Of a stretch of DNA of 9,944 nucleotides, positions 1 to 5,837 are shown piece after piece (within the stretch, counting starts at the first letter, position 1; the number at the start of each line of letters is the position of its first letter). A program made the translations under genes and the position numbers. Under the pieces are notes generated by a model, which worked only from the letters and a program-made list of their open reading frames with translations, was not told the DNA's origin and searched no databases. Source of the stretch: Saprospiraceae bacterium (GTDB lineage: Bacteria; Bacteroidota; Bacteroidia; Chitinophagales; Saprospiraceae); contig JALVEG010000347.1 in assembly GCA_027031145.1 (NCBI GenBank), positions 1-9,944 of the forward strand, read 5' to 3'.

Positions 1-84
1 TGAAACTTTGAACAATCCATCCCCTCGATACGCTAAGGCTACATCTCGATACGCTTCGCTAATCGATGCATCGCTCGGGGCATC
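1..84. repeat. Low-complexity palindromic intergenic stretch at left edge
   Basis: No gene is visible. The string CTCGATACGCT occurs twice (about 24-34 and 46-56). A perfect 10-bp palindrome CGATGCATCG sits at 64-73. CATCGCTC occurs at 69-76 and again at 81-88, a 12-bp direct repeat. Open frames crossing this stretch are serine/leucine-rich and repeat-derived, so I do not call them genes. It probably continues the composite repeat described at 85-345, beyond the point where the right-hand copy is interrupted. Confidence 0.5.
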
Positions 85-345
85 GCTCCTCGATACAATT
101 CCTCCTTCGTCGGAATCACTCGGAGCATCGCATTTCATTATTCCATTATTCCAATCTTCCTTCAATCTCATTCAATCTACATCAATCTTTAATCAATCTT
201 TCTCAATCTACATCAATCTCTCATCTCTCAGTCTCTCCCTTTCCCTTTCTCTCCGTCTCTCCGTCCCTCCCTCTCTCTATCTCTCCCTCGCCTCTTCGCT
301 CTTTCGCCCATTCGCCTCATCACCTCCTCTTCTCCATCCATTCAT
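85..345 (-). repeat. Composite short-period repeat element, left copy
   Basis: Read on the minus strand, this element begins at (in fact slightly inside) the 3' end of the ATP-citrate lyase gene. First comes a purine-rich tract of degenerate 8-bp units (GGAGAGAC, AGAGCGAA and similar; about 220-345), then AGATTGANNN decamers (151-219), then TGGAATAA-type octamers (about 135-151), then a conserved core (85-130). The core folds as nested stems: GCTCC 85-89 with GGAGC 122-126, and ATTCC 98-102 with GGAAT 112-116. Positions 95-178 recur, reverse-complemented, at 9777-9868 with one 8-bp indel and one mismatch nearby. What it does is unknown; 3'-end formation or a mobile intergenic element are both possible. 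Confidence 0.8.
151..219 (-). repeat. AGATTGANNN decamer array
   Basis: On the plus strand TCAATCT occurs at 162-168, 172-178, 182-188, 193-199, 203-209 and 213-219, spaced 10, 10, 11, 10 and 10 bp, with a diverged CAATCTT unit at 152-158. The three bases between units vary. The matching right-hand copy (9777-9800) has only about three units, so this part behaves like a variable-number tandem repeat. It is non-coding. Confidence 0.75.
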
Positions 346-1555
346 CCACATCCACTGCATACTGTATCACTTCAATCATCGAACTATCGTATCCGAAAAA
401 CCTATATGGAATCTCCAAGCTTTCTAGTATATCTTTAGCATAAGCAAATCCTTGTATCAAATTCGGACCACCCCGTCCGGCTACTACAAATATTTCTTTC
501 CTGCCGTGCTTGACAAAATAATCCCGCAATGCATCAAACATCGCCTTGAAAGTGACAAAAATATCGGTATTGTTGGCTTTGCCTCCGATTATCAACAGGA
601 CATTGCTTTGCTCCAGCCAATAATCATAAACAATTCCGGCTATATTATACATTTTTTCATAAGGCGGATTGCCTCCGAAATCACTGGAAATCGTGGTTTT
701 TTCCGATAATATCTCCGTAGCAGCACTGTTTGCTCCTCCTCCAAACATAAAAGAAGTTATAGTTCCTTCCGGATTGATTACTGCAACATCACTTTGCCCT
801 TGATATGTACGCAATTGATTAACTTCAATTTCAAATTCGGATAAATTGGTTTCAAAAATCTCTGCCGGCAAATTAAGTCTCGCTGCCAAAGGATTGTCAA
901 TATCAAGCATTCCTTTAAAATCACATCCGATTGCATTCAATCTTTTTCCCACTCTTTCCATCCGGATAGGATTAAGCTCTATCATAGTAAAACCGTAATC
1001 ATTGTACAATTCCCACAATTTAGGTAAATGCCGTACCAAAGCACTAACCATTTCCTGCGGTGCATTCAATTTGGCAAGTGCATCGATGATATGGTAGTTT
1101 TTCAATCCCGTCAATATATCAAATGATCCTTCCACTATCCTGTCCGGCGGCAAATCTTCGATATCAACTCCTCCGTCTATCGACAAGGTGAAATTCACCC
1201 TTCTCGTTATAGTTGAAACATTGAGATTGAAATAGACTTCAAATTCAGAAGGGATAAACTCCTCAAAAGTCACCCCATTGGCAATCACCTTTTCGTTATG
1301 AAAGGTATGTTCTGCAAAATACAATTTTCGTTTTGCTTCCATTGCTTCATTCACCGAACTGACAATCTTCACCAGTCCGGCTTTACCTTTTTTGCCGACT
1401 CCACCATAAAATATCGGTTTAATAACGAGTTTCCCCCTCTTTTCCAACAACTTTTCTATTTCTTCATAAGTAGCATTGGAATTCAATACCTCTGGTACAG
1501 GAAAACCAGCAAGTTTAAGAATAGATGCTCCATAACGCATACCGGTAATACGCAT
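320..1555 (-). CDS. aclB: ATP-citrate lyase small subunit (ATP-grasp plus citrate-binding domain)
   Basis: This 411-residue protein matches the N-terminal half of animal ATP-citrate lyase and the separate small subunit of green sulfur bacteria. With a large subunit the enzyme turns citrate, CoA and ATP into acetyl-CoA, oxaloacetate, ADP and phosphate in the cytoplasm. Residues about 8-235 form the ATP-grasp fold: KLVIKP with K46, the glycine-rich stretch 51-60, GGVDIED near 128-134, E193-L-N195-P, and D212. Residues about 255-405 form the citrate-binding domain: FGGGA 271-275, GGKANNT 324-330 and RGGPN 361-365. N328, T330, Y346 and R361 have the same spacing as the human citrate ligands N346, T348, Y364 and R379. 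The large, phosphohistidine-carrying subunit is not in this window. A perfect promoter lies 90 bp upstream. The last ten or so residues (DVDEWMEKRR) come from DNA that belongs to the adjoining 8-bp repeat. Naming of the two subunits varies between organisms. Confidence 0.88.
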   Translation of the reverse strand: MRITGMRYGASILKLAGFPVPEVLNSNATYEEIEKLLEKRGKLVIKPIFYGGVGKKGKAGLVKIVSSVNEAMEAKRKLYFAEHTFHNEKVIANGVTFEEFIPSEFEVYFNLNVSTITRRVNFTLSIDGGVDIEDLPPDRIVEGSFDILTGLKNYHIIDALAKLNAPQEMVSALVRHLPKLWELYNDYGFTMIELNPIRMERVGKRLNAIGCDFKGMLDIDNPLAARLNLPAEIFETNLSEFEIEVNQLRTYQGQSDVAVINPEGTITSFMFGGGANSAATEILSEKTTISSDFGGNPPYEKMYNIAGIVYDYWLEQSNVLLIIGGKANNTDIFVTFKAMFDALRDYFVKHGRKEIFVVAGRGGPNLIQGFAYAKDILESLEIPYRFFGYDSSMIEVIQYAVDVDEWMEKRR

Positions 1556-1644
1556 AACATATTATTTTGAAAGGATTAATTATTCAAGATTAACTATCAA
1601 TAATATTGCAGGTTTGAAAGTTAATTCTTAATTTTTGTTCATTA

Positions 1645-1675
1645 CAAAGATAATATATTATCTCAATATATGCAA
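1645..1675 (-). promoter_or_regulatory. Bacteroidota-type promoter of the ATP-citrate lyase gene
   Basis: On the minus strand there is TTG (1673-1675), a 20-bp spacer, then TATCTTTG (1645-1652). This is a perfect match to the Bacteroidota housekeeping consensus TTG-N17-23-TAnnTTTG. Transcription should start near 1638, giving a leader of roughly 80 nt before the ATG at 1555. It shows that the gene is transcribed independently of the T9SS cargo gene upstream. Confidence 0.7.
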
Positions 1676-1692
1676 AAAAAGATAAAATATCT

Positions 1693-1910
1693 TTAACCCG
1701 GCTTATTCACGTGTTTTCGTAATGAGAGTTCAAAATACCAACCTGCCCGCTGTACAAAGTACTTTGGCAGGCGGGTAGTAAAGGGAAGCGCAGGAAATTT
1801 TTACCGAGTAAATGTAACCCCATTTTTGAGGTATAAAATTTTTAAGCATTTCCTTTAATAGCAGGTAGTTTGAACTCGTAACAGAAATAATCGTGAATAA
1901 TCCGGGTTAA
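1693..1910. repeat. 218-bp foldback (MITE-like) element
   Basis: The ends are inverted: TTAACCCGGCTTATTCACG at 1693-1711 pairs with 1892-1910, 18 of 19 matching. A second pair, GAGTTCAAA 1726-1734 and TTTGAACTC 1869-1877, lies at exactly the same distance (33 bp) from each end. Inside are a 12-bp perfect palindrome CAAAGTACTTTG (1755-1766), CCTGCC 1742-1747 with GGCAGG 1766-1771, and AGGAAAT 1792-1798 with ATTTCCT 1848-1854. It fills the gap between the cargo-gene stop (5 nt away) and the next promoter (17 nt away). There is no coding capacity. The TTAA at both tips may be part of the inverted repeat or a 4-bp target duplication. It could also act as a bidirectional terminator. Confidence 0.7.
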
Positions 1911-1915
1911 TACTT

Positions 1916-3916
1916 TTACCTAATCACAGTAATATCTCCTGTTAACACACTATCTTTACCTTGTGAAGTTCTATACTTTATATAGTAAACATATACTCCG
2001 GGGGATACTCTTTTGCCCTTGAAAGTGCCATCCCACTCTATATTGTCGTTATCATTCCAGAATATGATTTTTTCTCCCCAACGATTATATATTGCTCCCT
2101 CCAACATATCCGGCTTATAGTCCTTGAAATCTAAATGCCATATATCGTTTATGCCGTCTCCGTCAGGAGTAAATATATTGGGAACATATATATTGACTTT
2201 AAAATCGATTGTTATCAACAAGGTATCCATTGCTTCACACCCGTTTTCATCATAAATCACAACCCTGATTTCCTTACTATCATCAATAACGATATCTATA
2301 TCTTCATCCTGCACGTCTTGCAATTCCCCGTTAATATACCATTCTATTTGTGAATATTGATCAATATTAGTTCCTGCTATTAAATGAACAATCGTATCAT
2401 AAAATGTAACTGTAATATCCTGCCCCAGATCAATTTGAGGTAACGGATGTACTATTATACTAATAAAAGCCGTGTCAGGTTCACAACCTTTTTTACTTAC
2501 AACATAAGGATACATTCCTTCCTCGTCTTTTTGAGGATCAAAAATACCGGATTCTGTTGTCGATTTTATCCATTTACCTGTCAAAGATGCCTCTTCTGAC
2601 AATAAATCCATCAAATTGATTTCAGGATCATCGGCACATAATTCGATTAAAGTATCTTCTCCTGCAACAGGATAATCTTCTTCTATTATGATATGAGCAT
2701 AAGCCGTATCGCTAATTCTTTGTTTGGAATAGGCAACAAATCCTATTTTTCTTTCTCCTGCGGCAGGATGAATGGAAGTATTGCGATATCGTGTATTGCG
2801 AATTGTAATCTCCAAAGGATTAAAATCATAAGGAGTTTTATTTATCAAAGTGGCTTTTTGTCCGGTTTGCCGGACAATTGCCAGTCCTCCATAGTCGGGT
2901 ATATCAATAAATTCTTCCGTACCGTCAGGAACCGGTGATACAAAAAATATATGCATTGAGTCAATTCTGCTACCTGAATATACTTCAAGATCAACATCGG
3001 ATAATAATATATCGTCATAAAAACACCGCGCAGTATCGATATAATCATACTTCCTTTCCGCTCCCGAACTATTGTCCAAATCCAAATCCACTAACAGCTC
3101 GCAATCGGAATTGAGGATGTTCCATTTAGTTTTAGCGTCATAGATATATAAATAATCAGACGGAACTTCGCATATTTTAGTTATAAGACCGGAATTAAAA
3201 TCTAATTCACCAAGGTATTGCTTTTTAGAATAAGTGGAATCTTTATAAATCACATAAGTATTATAGCTTTCACAATCATTTCTTATTGAAAACATCGCAT
3301 CGATAAAACTCTCATCAGTCTTATAAGTAAAAATTATTTTACTATTTAAAGTATTTGAAGTATCTAATTTCACAATATATTGAAAATCCATATAATTGGC
3401 ATACCAATCAATATATGAAGTAGCATAATAATAATTGCTATCTCTATACATCAAAGTTTCATTATTTGCAAGTAAAGTATCGGCTAATACTCCATAATGA
3501 ATCCATTTTTTTTGCTTGGTTATGTATTTTACAACATCCCATTGACACACCAATATATCACCATCTTCATTTGATAATATTGCAGGATAAACATTGAAGG
3601 GAAATTGATTTCCATAGCTTTCAAAAGTTCTCTTGCAAGAATCTATTGAAATATAAAACAACTTAATAAACCCTTCTGTACCAATTATATTATTGTCAGG
3701 CAGAAAAGTAAAGCCTTCTATAAAATATTCACTTAAACTATCATTGTTTTTCAATGAACAAACAGGTTCAAAAAAACAATTTTCATTATTGAACTTTGAA
3801 AAACTTGTTTTCCCACCATCCCACATATCATCACCGTGAATAAAATATACATCCTGTGAATAAAGAGAATCGGATAATAAAAAAAATATTGTATATAATA
3901 AAAATATAAATTTCAT
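1916..3916 (-). CDS. Secreted T9SS type-B cargo protein with CHU_C / gliding-motility-associated C-terminal domain
   Basis: This 666-residue protein starts with a signal peptide: K2, a hydrophobic stretch 3-14, and a likely cleavage after S20 in LYS-QD. It ends (about 574-666) in the type-B sorting domain, seen as YVPNIFTPDGDGINDIW at 577-593, YNRWGEKI at 610-617, WDGTFKGKRVSPGVYVYYI at 628-646 and LTGDITVIR at the end. Such domains direct export through the type IX system and often surface attachment or release. The segment 420-570 looks like two immunoglobulin/PKD-like beta domains, each with a Cys-containing repeat ending (KGCEPDTAFISI, NGCEAMDTLLIT). Residues 21-410 are rich in Tyr, Asp and beta-type sequence and probably form a beta-propeller-like sensor or adhesin head; I recognise no enzyme family. 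It is monocistronic, with a perfect promoter upstream and a foldback element just after the stop. Confidence 0.85.
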   Translation of the reverse strand: MKFIFLLYTIFFLLSDSLYSQDVYFIHGDDMWDGGKTSFSKFNNENCFFEPVCSLKNNDSLSEYFIEGFTFLPDNNIIGTEGFIKLFYISIDSCKRTFESYGNQFPFNVYPAILSNEDGDILVCQWDVVKYITKQKKWIHYGVLADTLLANNETLMYRDSNYYYATSYIDWYANYMDFQYIVKLDTSNTLNSKIIFTYKTDESFIDAMFSIRNDCESYNTYVIYKDSTYSKKQYLGELDFNSGLITKICEVPSDYLYIYDAKTKWNILNSDCELLVDLDLDNSSGAERKYDYIDTARCFYDDILLSDVDLEVYSGSRIDSMHIFFVSPVPDGTEEFIDIPDYGGLAIVRQTGQKATLINKTPYDFNPLEITIRNTRYRNTSIHPAAGERKIGFVAYSKQRISDTAYAHIIIEEDYPVAGEDTLIELCADDPEINLMDLLSEEASLTGKWIKSTTESGIFDPQKDEEGMYPYVVSKKGCEPDTAFISIIVHPLPQIDLGQDITVTFYDTIVHLIAGTNIDQYSQIEWYINGELQDVQDEDIDIVIDDSKEIRVVIYDENGCEAMDTLLITIDFKVNIYVPNIFTPDGDGINDIWHLDFKDYKPDMLEGAIYNRWGEKIIFWNDNDNIEWDGTFKGKRVSPGVYVYYIKYRTSQGKDSVLTGDITVIR

Positions 3917-3996
3917 TTCAACATAATCATTGAATCATACAATTAATAAATTCAATAGGATGATTTTTGTATCTCGCAAAACACTACAATTTATTT

Positions 3997-4027
3997 CAAA
4001 TATACAACAATTTTCATAACAAAACAA
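3997..4027 (-). promoter_or_regulatory. Bacteroidota-type promoter of the T9SS cargo gene
   Basis: On the minus strand TTG (4025-4027) is followed by 20 bp and TATATTTG (3997-4004), a full match to TTG-N20-TAnnTTTG. The predicted start near 3990 gives a leader of about 75 nt before the ATG at 3916. The promoter begins 28 nt after the radical SAM stop codon, so the two genes need not be co-transcribed. Confidence 0.65.
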
Positions 4028-4054
4028 ATAATAACGAACTATAACTTTTTACAA

Positions 4055-5083
4055 TCACAACCACACTTTCGTGCCTTCCGTACAATTTTTGCACATATCT
4101 ATTTTATCCCTGCCTTTTGAAATGGCATTGCGAAAAGCTGCATAGTTGTCATTATCCCAAATATCATAAAATGAGTTTTCATTTAGTTCTCCCATTACAT
4201 ATTTTGCATCTTTATCAAAGCAACATGGTACTACTCTACCATCCCAGGTAATCACATTGGAATGCCACATTTTCCAACAACTATTTGCCAATTTGTTTTT
4301 AATACTATATGTGCCATCCGCATTTTTTCTGTACCGGGAATATTTATCTATCGTAGGTATAAGGGGATTGCCGGTTTTATAATTATATATTTGAGCGGTT
4401 TTGAATAAGACACCGTCAACACCCATTTCTCCGGCAAGAGATTTAATATCCTCGATTTGATGCTCATTGGGTTTTACTACCAAAAATTGAAAAAAGACGA
4501 TAGGTTTTGATGATTTAAGAGCTTTTTTCCATTTGACAATATTTCGAGTTCCTTCCAATACTTTTTCGAGATTTCCTCCCCGCCTGTACGATTCATACAC
4601 CTCTTGGGTAGTTCCATCAAGGGAAATAATCAGTCTGTCCAAACCCGATTCTACGGTTTTTTTTGCATTTTCATCATTTAGAAAATGGCCGTTTGTGGAA
4701 GTGATGGTATATAATTTTTTTCCGGCAGCATATTTCACCATATCGAGAAAATCCGGATTGATATACGGTTCGCCCTGAAAATAAAATATCAGATATATCA
4801 ATTCCCGATAAATTTCATCTATGGTTTTTTGAAAAAACTCTTTATTAAGATTTCCTGTTGGTCTTGAAAAAACTCGCAATCCGCTTGGACATTCGGGACA
4901 TTGCAGATTGCAGGTTGTAGTCGGTTCAAAAGATATGGAAAACGGTTTGCCCCAATGCTTTGATTTACCGGTCGCTTTAGAATAATAATACGAACTCAAC
5001 AATTTCAACAGATTCGCCACCCTTCTAAATGACAATTTGGAAAGAAAATTGAAAGCGTCATATATTTTTGCCATTTTATTCAT
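4055..5083 (-). CDS. Radical SAM protein with reduced SPASM-like C-terminal cluster domain
   Basis: From the ATG at 5083 the protein has 342 residues; a GTG one codon upstream (5086) would add one residue. C58-x3-C62-x2-C65 in CNLQCPEC is the radical SAM [4Fe-4S] motif. It is followed by YFQGEPYINPDF (101-112), the glycine motif that contacts the methionyl part of SAM, and by STNGHFLN and SLDGTTQEVYESYR, typical of the partial TIM barrel. The tail carries C269, WDGRVVPCC (C287, C288), a GELNENSFYDIW motif and CKNC (C331, C334). That resembles SPASM/Twitch auxiliary-cluster domains but has fewer cysteines than a full seven-cysteine SPASM, so probably one auxiliary cluster. The substrate is unknown: no precursor peptide gene is visible nearby, and no pathway neighbour helps. 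A maturase, a cell-envelope or lipid modifier, or an unassigned housekeeping enzyme are all possible. Confidence 0.85.
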   Translation of the reverse strand: MNKMAKIYDAFNFLSKLSFRRVANLLKLLSSYYYSKATGKSKHWGKPFSISFEPTTTCNLQCPECPSGLRVFSRPTGNLNKEFFQKTIDEIYRELIYLIFYFQGEPYINPDFLDMVKYAAGKKLYTITSTNGHFLNDENAKKTVESGLDRLIISLDGTTQEVYESYRRGGNLEKVLEGTRNIVKWKKALKSSKPIVFFQFLVVKPNEHQIEDIKSLAGEMGVDGVLFKTAQIYNYKTGNPLIPTIDKYSRYRKNADGTYSIKNKLANSCWKMWHSNVITWDGRVVPCCFDKDAKYVMGELNENSFYDIWDNDNYAAFRNAISKGRDKIDMCKNCTEGTKVWL

Positions 5084-5109
5084 CACACCGGCATCATATA
5101 ATATATCTA

Positions 5110-5117
5110 CAAATATA
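5110..5117 (-). promoter_or_regulatory. Probable -7 element of the radical SAM gene
   Basis: TATATTTG on the minus strand is a perfect TAnnTTTG box. No TTG lies at the proper distance; the nearest is GTG (5140-5142) with a 22-bp spacer. The start site would fall near 5103, leaving a very short leader of about 20 nt before the ATG at 5083. Confidence 0.4.
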
Positions 5118-5187
5118 AAATGGTTTTAGTTGAGAAAAGCACATTATTTTCTTTATATCGGTTATTTTTTTTTGGGGCGATTCTCCA

Positions 5188-5228
5188 TAGAGATTTTTCC
5201 ACCCGCTATTGCCTCGCAAAAATCTCTA
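5188..5228. repeat. Perfect 11-bp inverted repeat
   Basis: TAGAGATTTTT at 5188-5198 pairs exactly with AAAAATCTCTA at 5218-5228 around a 19-nt loop. It lies some 105 bp upstream of the radical SAM start, outside its predicted transcript. The T-run of the 5' arm sits inside the stem, so it is not a standard intrinsic terminator. Confidence 0.55.
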
Positions 5229-5236
5229 CCACAAAA

Positions 5237-5319
5237 CTTCCCTTGAAGCACCCTCCAAGCAAAAGCCTGCCCTGTAGTTAAACGTACAGGGGTCTCCTGA
5301 CCTTTTTGCAAACTGCTCC
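5237..5319. repeat. Duplicated intergenic module, copy A (with extra hairpin)
   Basis: This shares CTTCCCTTGAA, CAAGCAAAAG, GGTCTC, TGACC and TTTGC in the same order with 5682-5737. Copy A has about 25 extra bases between CAAGCAAAAG and the GGTCTC block. These contain a perfect stem, CCCTGTA 5270-5276 with TACAGGG 5285-5291, and an 8-nt loop. Confidence 0.6.
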
Positions 5320-5395
5320 TAAACACGCAAAAGCTCCCCACACATTTTGTCACTATTTTTGTTTGCTATCGCCACAAAAATACCGCCAAAATATC

Positions 5396-5520
5396 TATGG
5401 GGTTGCGCTTTACGGAGTATTTTCGATTTATCCTAATCCGTCAGCTAAAGCAGACGGCAATCTACACATCAAAGAGAGTTTGAAACAATTGATATTCAAG
5501 ATGTTTTACTACATAACCAC
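5396..5520 (+). pseudogene. Remnant of a T9SS type-A sorting domain (frameshifted)
   Basis: The plus strand encodes VFSIYPNPSAKADGNLHI (5417-5470), the hallmark opening of T9SS type-A C-terminal domains (YPNP followed by G-x-hydrophobic-x-I). After a shift of frame near 5476 it continues as FETIDIQDVLLHN, which fits the next conserved block, normally ending in D-x-L-G. No start, signal peptide or upstream domain remains, and no normal ending follows. I infer that a secreted-protein gene once lay here and only its tail survives. A chance YPNP match is possible but unlikely with the second block in register. Confidence 0.45.
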
Positions 5521-5599
5521 TTCTTAATTCGACATTCGTATCCCGTAGGATATTTATCCAACGCGGTTAACCGATATTCTACACCTCCTACATCTGCCC

Positions 5600-5661
5600 A
5601 TTTTTCTTTTTTATTACTTTTTGCCCTAACCCTAAAGGATGAAATAATAAAAAAGAAAAAT
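5600..5661. repeat. 17-bp perfect AT-rich inverted repeat
   Basis: ATTTTTCTTTTTTATTA at 5600-5616 is matched exactly by its reverse complement at 5645-5661, with a 28-nt loop containing CCCTAACCCTAA. It lies about 180 bp past the rpoN stop. The pairing is all A-T apart from one G-C. Confidence 0.55.
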
Positions 5662-5681
5662 TCCTTCTTTAACCCCAAATC

Positions 5682-5737
5682 CTTCCCTTGAACCACTCTT
5701 CAAGCAAAAGGTCTCTGACCTCTTTGCGAGCACCACC
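5682..5737. repeat. Duplicated intergenic module, copy B
   Basis: This is the shorter partner of 5237-5319. It contains two small hairpins: CTTGAA with TTCAAG around 6 nt (about 5687-5704), and AGGTC with GACCT around 3 nt (about 5709-5721). It lacks the inserted CCCTGTA/TACAGGG stem of copy A. Confidence 0.6.
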
Positions 5738-5786
5738 AAAATCTCCAAACTTCAAAACTTCAAAATCTTACCCCATCATATCTTCT

Positions 5787-5805
5787 CTGTCAAATAATTT
5801 GACAG
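5787..5805 (-). terminator. Hairpin 33 nt past the rpoN stop, possible 3'-end structure
   Basis: CTGTCAAA (5787-5794) and TTTGACAG (5798-5805) form a perfect 8-bp stem with a 3-nt loop. It is the first strong fold downstream of rpoN. No U-run follows on the minus strand, so a Rho-independent terminator is not proven; it may protect the 3' end or bind a dimeric protein. Confidence 0.35.
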
Positions 5806-5837
5806 TCCAAGCCACCCGCTTTAAAAAACCTGAAACA

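Larger units (their letters stand above)
5118..5837. other. Gene-poor mosaic of hairpins and repeat fragments between radical SAM gene and rpoN
   Basis: I see no convincing gene here. Short open frames on both strands (for example 5162-5353 minus and 5496-5696 minus) follow the repeats and have no recognisable domain. The stretch contains an 11-bp inverted repeat (5188-5228), a duplicated module (5237-5319 and 5682-5737), a probable T9SS sorting-domain remnant (5396-5520), a palindrome CGGTTAACCG (5564-5573), a 17-bp inverted repeat (5600-5661) and an 8-bp-stem hairpin (5787-5805). ACTTCAAA is repeated in tandem near 5752-5766. Confidence 0.6.

Noticed and set aside
1..330. CRISPR array
   Set aside because: The regular repeats have periods of 8 and 10 bp, with no 25-40 bp repeats or unique spacers and no cas genes nearby.
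8..443. Two long overlapping plus-strand open frames rich in Ser, Leu, Pro and His
   Set aside because: They run through the composite repeat and into the antisense of the ATP-citrate lyase gene, and change composition with each repeat block. The low-complexity CT-rich DNA lacks stops by chance.
1916..5086. Operon of radical SAM gene and T9SS cargo gene, suggesting modification of the cargo
   Set aside because: The 138-bp gap holds a perfect promoter for the cargo gene; nothing in either protein links them.
5162..5353. Minus-strand open frame of 63 residues with no known domain
   Set aside because: It is built from the 11-bp inverted repeat and duplicated module A; there is no promoter, and the composition follows the hairpins.
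5496..5696. Minus-strand open frame of 66 residues with a Phe/Lys-rich start
   Set aside because: Its FFFF and NKKEK stretches come from the two arms of the 17-bp AT inverted repeat; no family resemblance.
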